Both the position numbers and the translations under genes were made by a program. Shown piece by piece: positions 44,677-46,323 of a stretch of 46,323 nucleotides of DNA; position 1 is the first letter of the stretch; each line of letters opens with the position of its first letter. A model generated the notes under the pieces. It was not told the origin of the DNA. It was given only the letters and a program-made list of their open reading frames with translations, and did not search any database. This stretch comes from Alphaproteobacteria bacterium (lineage in GTDB: Bacteria; Pseudomonadota; Alphaproteobacteria; Sphingomonadales; Sphingomonadaceae). The stretch is from assembly GCA_019232625.1 (NCBI GenBank), contig JAFANP010000003.1:1-46323 (forward strand). Direction: 5' to 3'.

Positions 44677-45738
44677 GTGGCCAAGGCAGCAACCCCCAGG
44701 CGCGCCAGCACCGACACCGCCTCCGCTCCCCCGCCGCCCCCCAATCGCGAGCGTCCGCCCGAGCCGACCCGCTACCAGGCGAGCCGCGAGGAGCTTCTCG
44801 AATATTACCGCCAGATGCTGCTCATCCGCCGCTTCGAGGAGCGCGCCGGCCAGCTCTACGGCCTCGGCCTGATCGGCGGCTTCTGCCACCTCTATATCGG
44901 CCAGGAGGCGGTCGCCGTCGGCCTTCAGTCGGCGATGGAGCCGGGCAAGGATTCTGTGATCACCGGCTATCGCGACCATGGCCACATGCTCGCCTACGGC
45001 ATCGATCCCAAGGTCATCATGGCCGAGCTCACCGGCCGCGCCGCCGGCATCTCCAAGGGCAAGGGCGGCTCGATGCACATGTTCAGCGTCGAGCACCGCT
45101 TCTACGGCGGCCACGGCATCGTCGGCGCCCAGGTCAGCCTCGGCACCGGCCTTGCCTTCAAGCACAAATATACCGGCGACGGCGGCGTCTGCCTCGCTTA
45201 TTTCGGCGACGGCGCGGCCAACCAGGGCCAGGTCTACGAGAGCTTCAACATGGCGGAGCTGTGGAAGCTCCCCGTGGTCTACATCATCGAGAACAATCGC
45301 TACGCCATGGGCACCGCGATCAACCGCTCCTCGGCGACCACCGACCTCTCCAAGCGCGGGCTTTCGTTCAACATTCCGGGCGAGCAGGTCGACGGCATGG
45401 ATGTGCGCGCCGTGCGCGCGGCCGGCGAGAAGGCGACGCAATGGTGCCGCGACGGCAAGGGGCCGTACATCCTCGAGATGCTTACCTACCGCTATCGCGG
45501 CCCTTCGATGTCGGACCCCGCGAAGTACCGCACGCGCGAGGAAGTGCAGAAGATGCGCACCGAGCACGATCCGATCGAGCAGGTGCGCGCGCGCATCCTC
45601 GAGAAGAAGCTCGCGAGCGAGGACGAGCTCAAGAAGATCGACGCCGAGGTGCGCGACATCGTCAACGAGGCCGCGGAGTTTGCCACCAACGATCAGGAGC
45701 CGGATCCCGCCGAACTCTGGACCGACGTGTACCGCTAA
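44677..45738 (+). CDS. pdhA: Pyruvate dehydrogenase E1 component, alpha subunit
   Basis: This 353-residue thiamine-diphosphate subunit decarboxylates pyruvate. The thiamine site is seen as YFGDGAANQGQVYESFN running to YIIENN (GDG about 26 residues before NN), and the phosphorylation-loop equivalent is YRYRGPSMSDP. The N-terminal 35 residues are Pro/Ala-rich and variable. GTG at 44677 follows AGGAAG; longer frames upstream run into ftsB. The lipoyl-bearing pdhB begins 304 bp downstream, with a small membrane gene between. Confidence 0.95.
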   Translation: MAKAATPRRASTDTASAPPPPPNRERPPEPTRYQASREELLEYYRQMLLIRRFEERAGQLYGLGLIGGFCHLYIGQEAVAVGLQSAMEPGKDSVITGYRDHGHMLAYGIDPKVIMAELTGRAAGISKGKGGSMHMFSVEHRFYGGHGIVGAQVSLGTGLAFKHKYTGDGGVCLAYFGDGAANQGQVYESFNMAELWKLPVVYIIENNRYAMGTAINRSSATTDLSKRGLSFNIPGEQVDGMDVRAVRAAGEKATQWCRDGKGPYILEMLTYRYRGPSMSDPAKYRTREEVQKMRTEHDPIEQVRARILEKKLASEDELKKIDAEVRDIVNEAAEFATNDQEPDPAELWTDVYR

Positions 45739-45744
45739 GCTCCC

Positions 45745-46032
45745 ATGCCCAGTCTCTCCACCATCCTGGCGGTGCTCGGCTTTGCGGGCGCGCTCGCGAG
45801 CTGGATCGCGGGCGCGGTGTTCTGTGCCCGCGCCCTGATGGCGCAGGGCGGCAATCGCGCGCTGCTGCTGCTGTCGCCGGTTGCCTGGCCATTCGCGCTC
45901 GGGCGCATCCGTCGCGGCGGCGAAGCGGCCGTGATGCCGGTCAACAAGGCGCTGGTCGCGTTCATCGCCTGCATGCTGCTCGGAACCGCCGCATACGCGG
46001 CTTCCGCCAACCTTTCTCGTTTCGCGAAGTAG
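45745..46032 (+). CDS. Small two-helix membrane protein within the pdh operon
   Basis: This 95-residue protein has two predicted helices (AVLGFAGALASWIAGAVFCA and ALVAFIACMLLGTAAYAAS) joined by a loop with RRGGEAA. Not recognised. It starts 6 bp after pdhA and ends 10 bp before pdhB, so it is translated from the pdh message. A link to the enzyme complex is not proven. Confidence 0.72.
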   Translation: MPSLSTILAVLGFAGALASWIAGAVFCARALMAQGGNRALLLLSPVAWPFALGRIRRGGEAAVMPVNKALVAFIACMLLGTAAYAASANLSRFAK

Positions 46033-46042
46033 AGATCATCCA

Positions 46043-46323
46043 ATGCCGGTAGACGTATTGATGCCTGCGCTGTCGCCCACGATGGAGAAGGGCAACCTCG
46101 CCAAGTGGGTCAAGAGCGAGGGCGACAAGGTGAAGGCCGGCGATGTCATCGCCGAGATCGAGACCGACAAGGCCACCATGGAGGTCGAGGCGGTCGACGA
46201 GGGGACGCTCGGCAAAATCCTGGTGCCCGAGGGTACGGCCGACGTCGCGGTCAACACGCCGATCGCCATGATCCTCGCCGAGGGTGAGGACGCATCCGCG
46301 CTCAAGGATGGCGGCGCGCCCGC
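46043..46323 (+). CDS. pdhB: Pyruvate dehydrogenase E1 beta subunit, N-terminal lipoyl domain (cut by window end)
   Basis: 93 residues are visible. They form a biotinyl/lipoyl domain: LMPALSPTMEKGNLAKW, then EIETDKATMEVEAVDEGT with lipoyl lysine K43. In alphaproteobacteria the E1 beta subunit carries such a domain and follows pdhA, so pdhB is more likely than the E2 gene pdhC, but the visible part alone does not decide this. ATG at 46043. Confidence 0.85.
   Translation, partial: MPVDVLMPALSPTMEKGNLAKWVKSEGDKVKAGDVIAEIETDKATMEVEAVDEGTLGKILVPEGTADVAVNTPIAMILAEGEDASALKDGGAP

Overview
The window is a GC-rich, densely packed stretch of chromosome whose gene order and product families (DUF4170, DOMON-like plus DUF1343 pair, DUF2975/XRE pair, lipoyl-bearing PDH E1-beta, split MoxR/CoxE pair, DUF3618/holin-X operon) fit an alphaproteobacterium of the Sphingomonadales. 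This assignment is inferred from recalled family distribution and was not searched. No rRNA, tRNA or CRISPR array was seen. Bases 1-21 are Illumina adapter sequence, so the left edge is a contig end and mfd is cut there.

Layout: 1-2363 (minus) sdhE-mfd, the transcription-repair coupling factor being truncated and carrying an in-frame repeat insertion. 2568-4625 recG; 4704-5918 (minus) tyrS; 5936-7695 a DOMON-like gene coupled to a NamZ/DUF1343 muramidase. 7689-10293 a winged-helix regulator and a divergent membrane-anchored serine hydrolase; 10387-11358 an RTX protein; 11378-12559 a CoxE-type VWA protein; 12688-14100 a soluble chemoreceptor; 14108-16521 an ABC exporter divergent from a DUF2975/XRE regulator pair, with a palindromic operator candidate between them. 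16876-19101 (minus) a MoxR AAA ATPase and two hypothetical genes; 19308-23096 (minus) PspC, BLUF photoreceptor, double aspartyl protease, small exported proteins and a DksA/TraR zinc finger.

The accessory part lies at about 23.1-28.3 kb. It holds a visibly AT-richer gene (23523-25963) encoding a PD-(D/E)xK nuclease joined to a STAND/AAA-like NTPase and apparently split by one missing base. Between it and rpoD lie at least four, perhaps five, separate copies of the last 15-51 codons of rpoD, all in rpoD orientation, each keeping the sigma-4 C-terminal peptide but with different codons and stop codons. Repeats, a small membrane-protein gene and a DUF2059 gene lie between them. I read this as repeated insertion of foreign DNA at the 3' end of rpoD, with the nuclease-NTPase gene as likely defence cargo.

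28.3-33.2 kb (minus) is the macromolecular synthesis group yqeY-DUF559-dnaG-rpoD-DUF2059, with overlapping stops and starts. 33.3-39.9 kb carries carA, two small envelope genes, a vapBC-type toxin-antitoxin pair, carB and greA. 39.9-46.3 kb carries a rhomboid protease, DUF4170, a four-gene YqjD/E/K-like envelope operon (minus), eno, ftsB, pdhA, a small membrane gene and the start of pdhB.

Short hairpin repeats (REP/BIME-like) are scattered throughout; two have entered coding sequence (mfd and the DUF559 gene). The housekeeping content covers DNA repair (mfd, recG), replication and transcription initiation (dnaG, rpoD, greA), carbamoyl phosphate synthesis (carAB), glycolysis to acetyl-CoA (eno, pdhAB) and division (ftsB).
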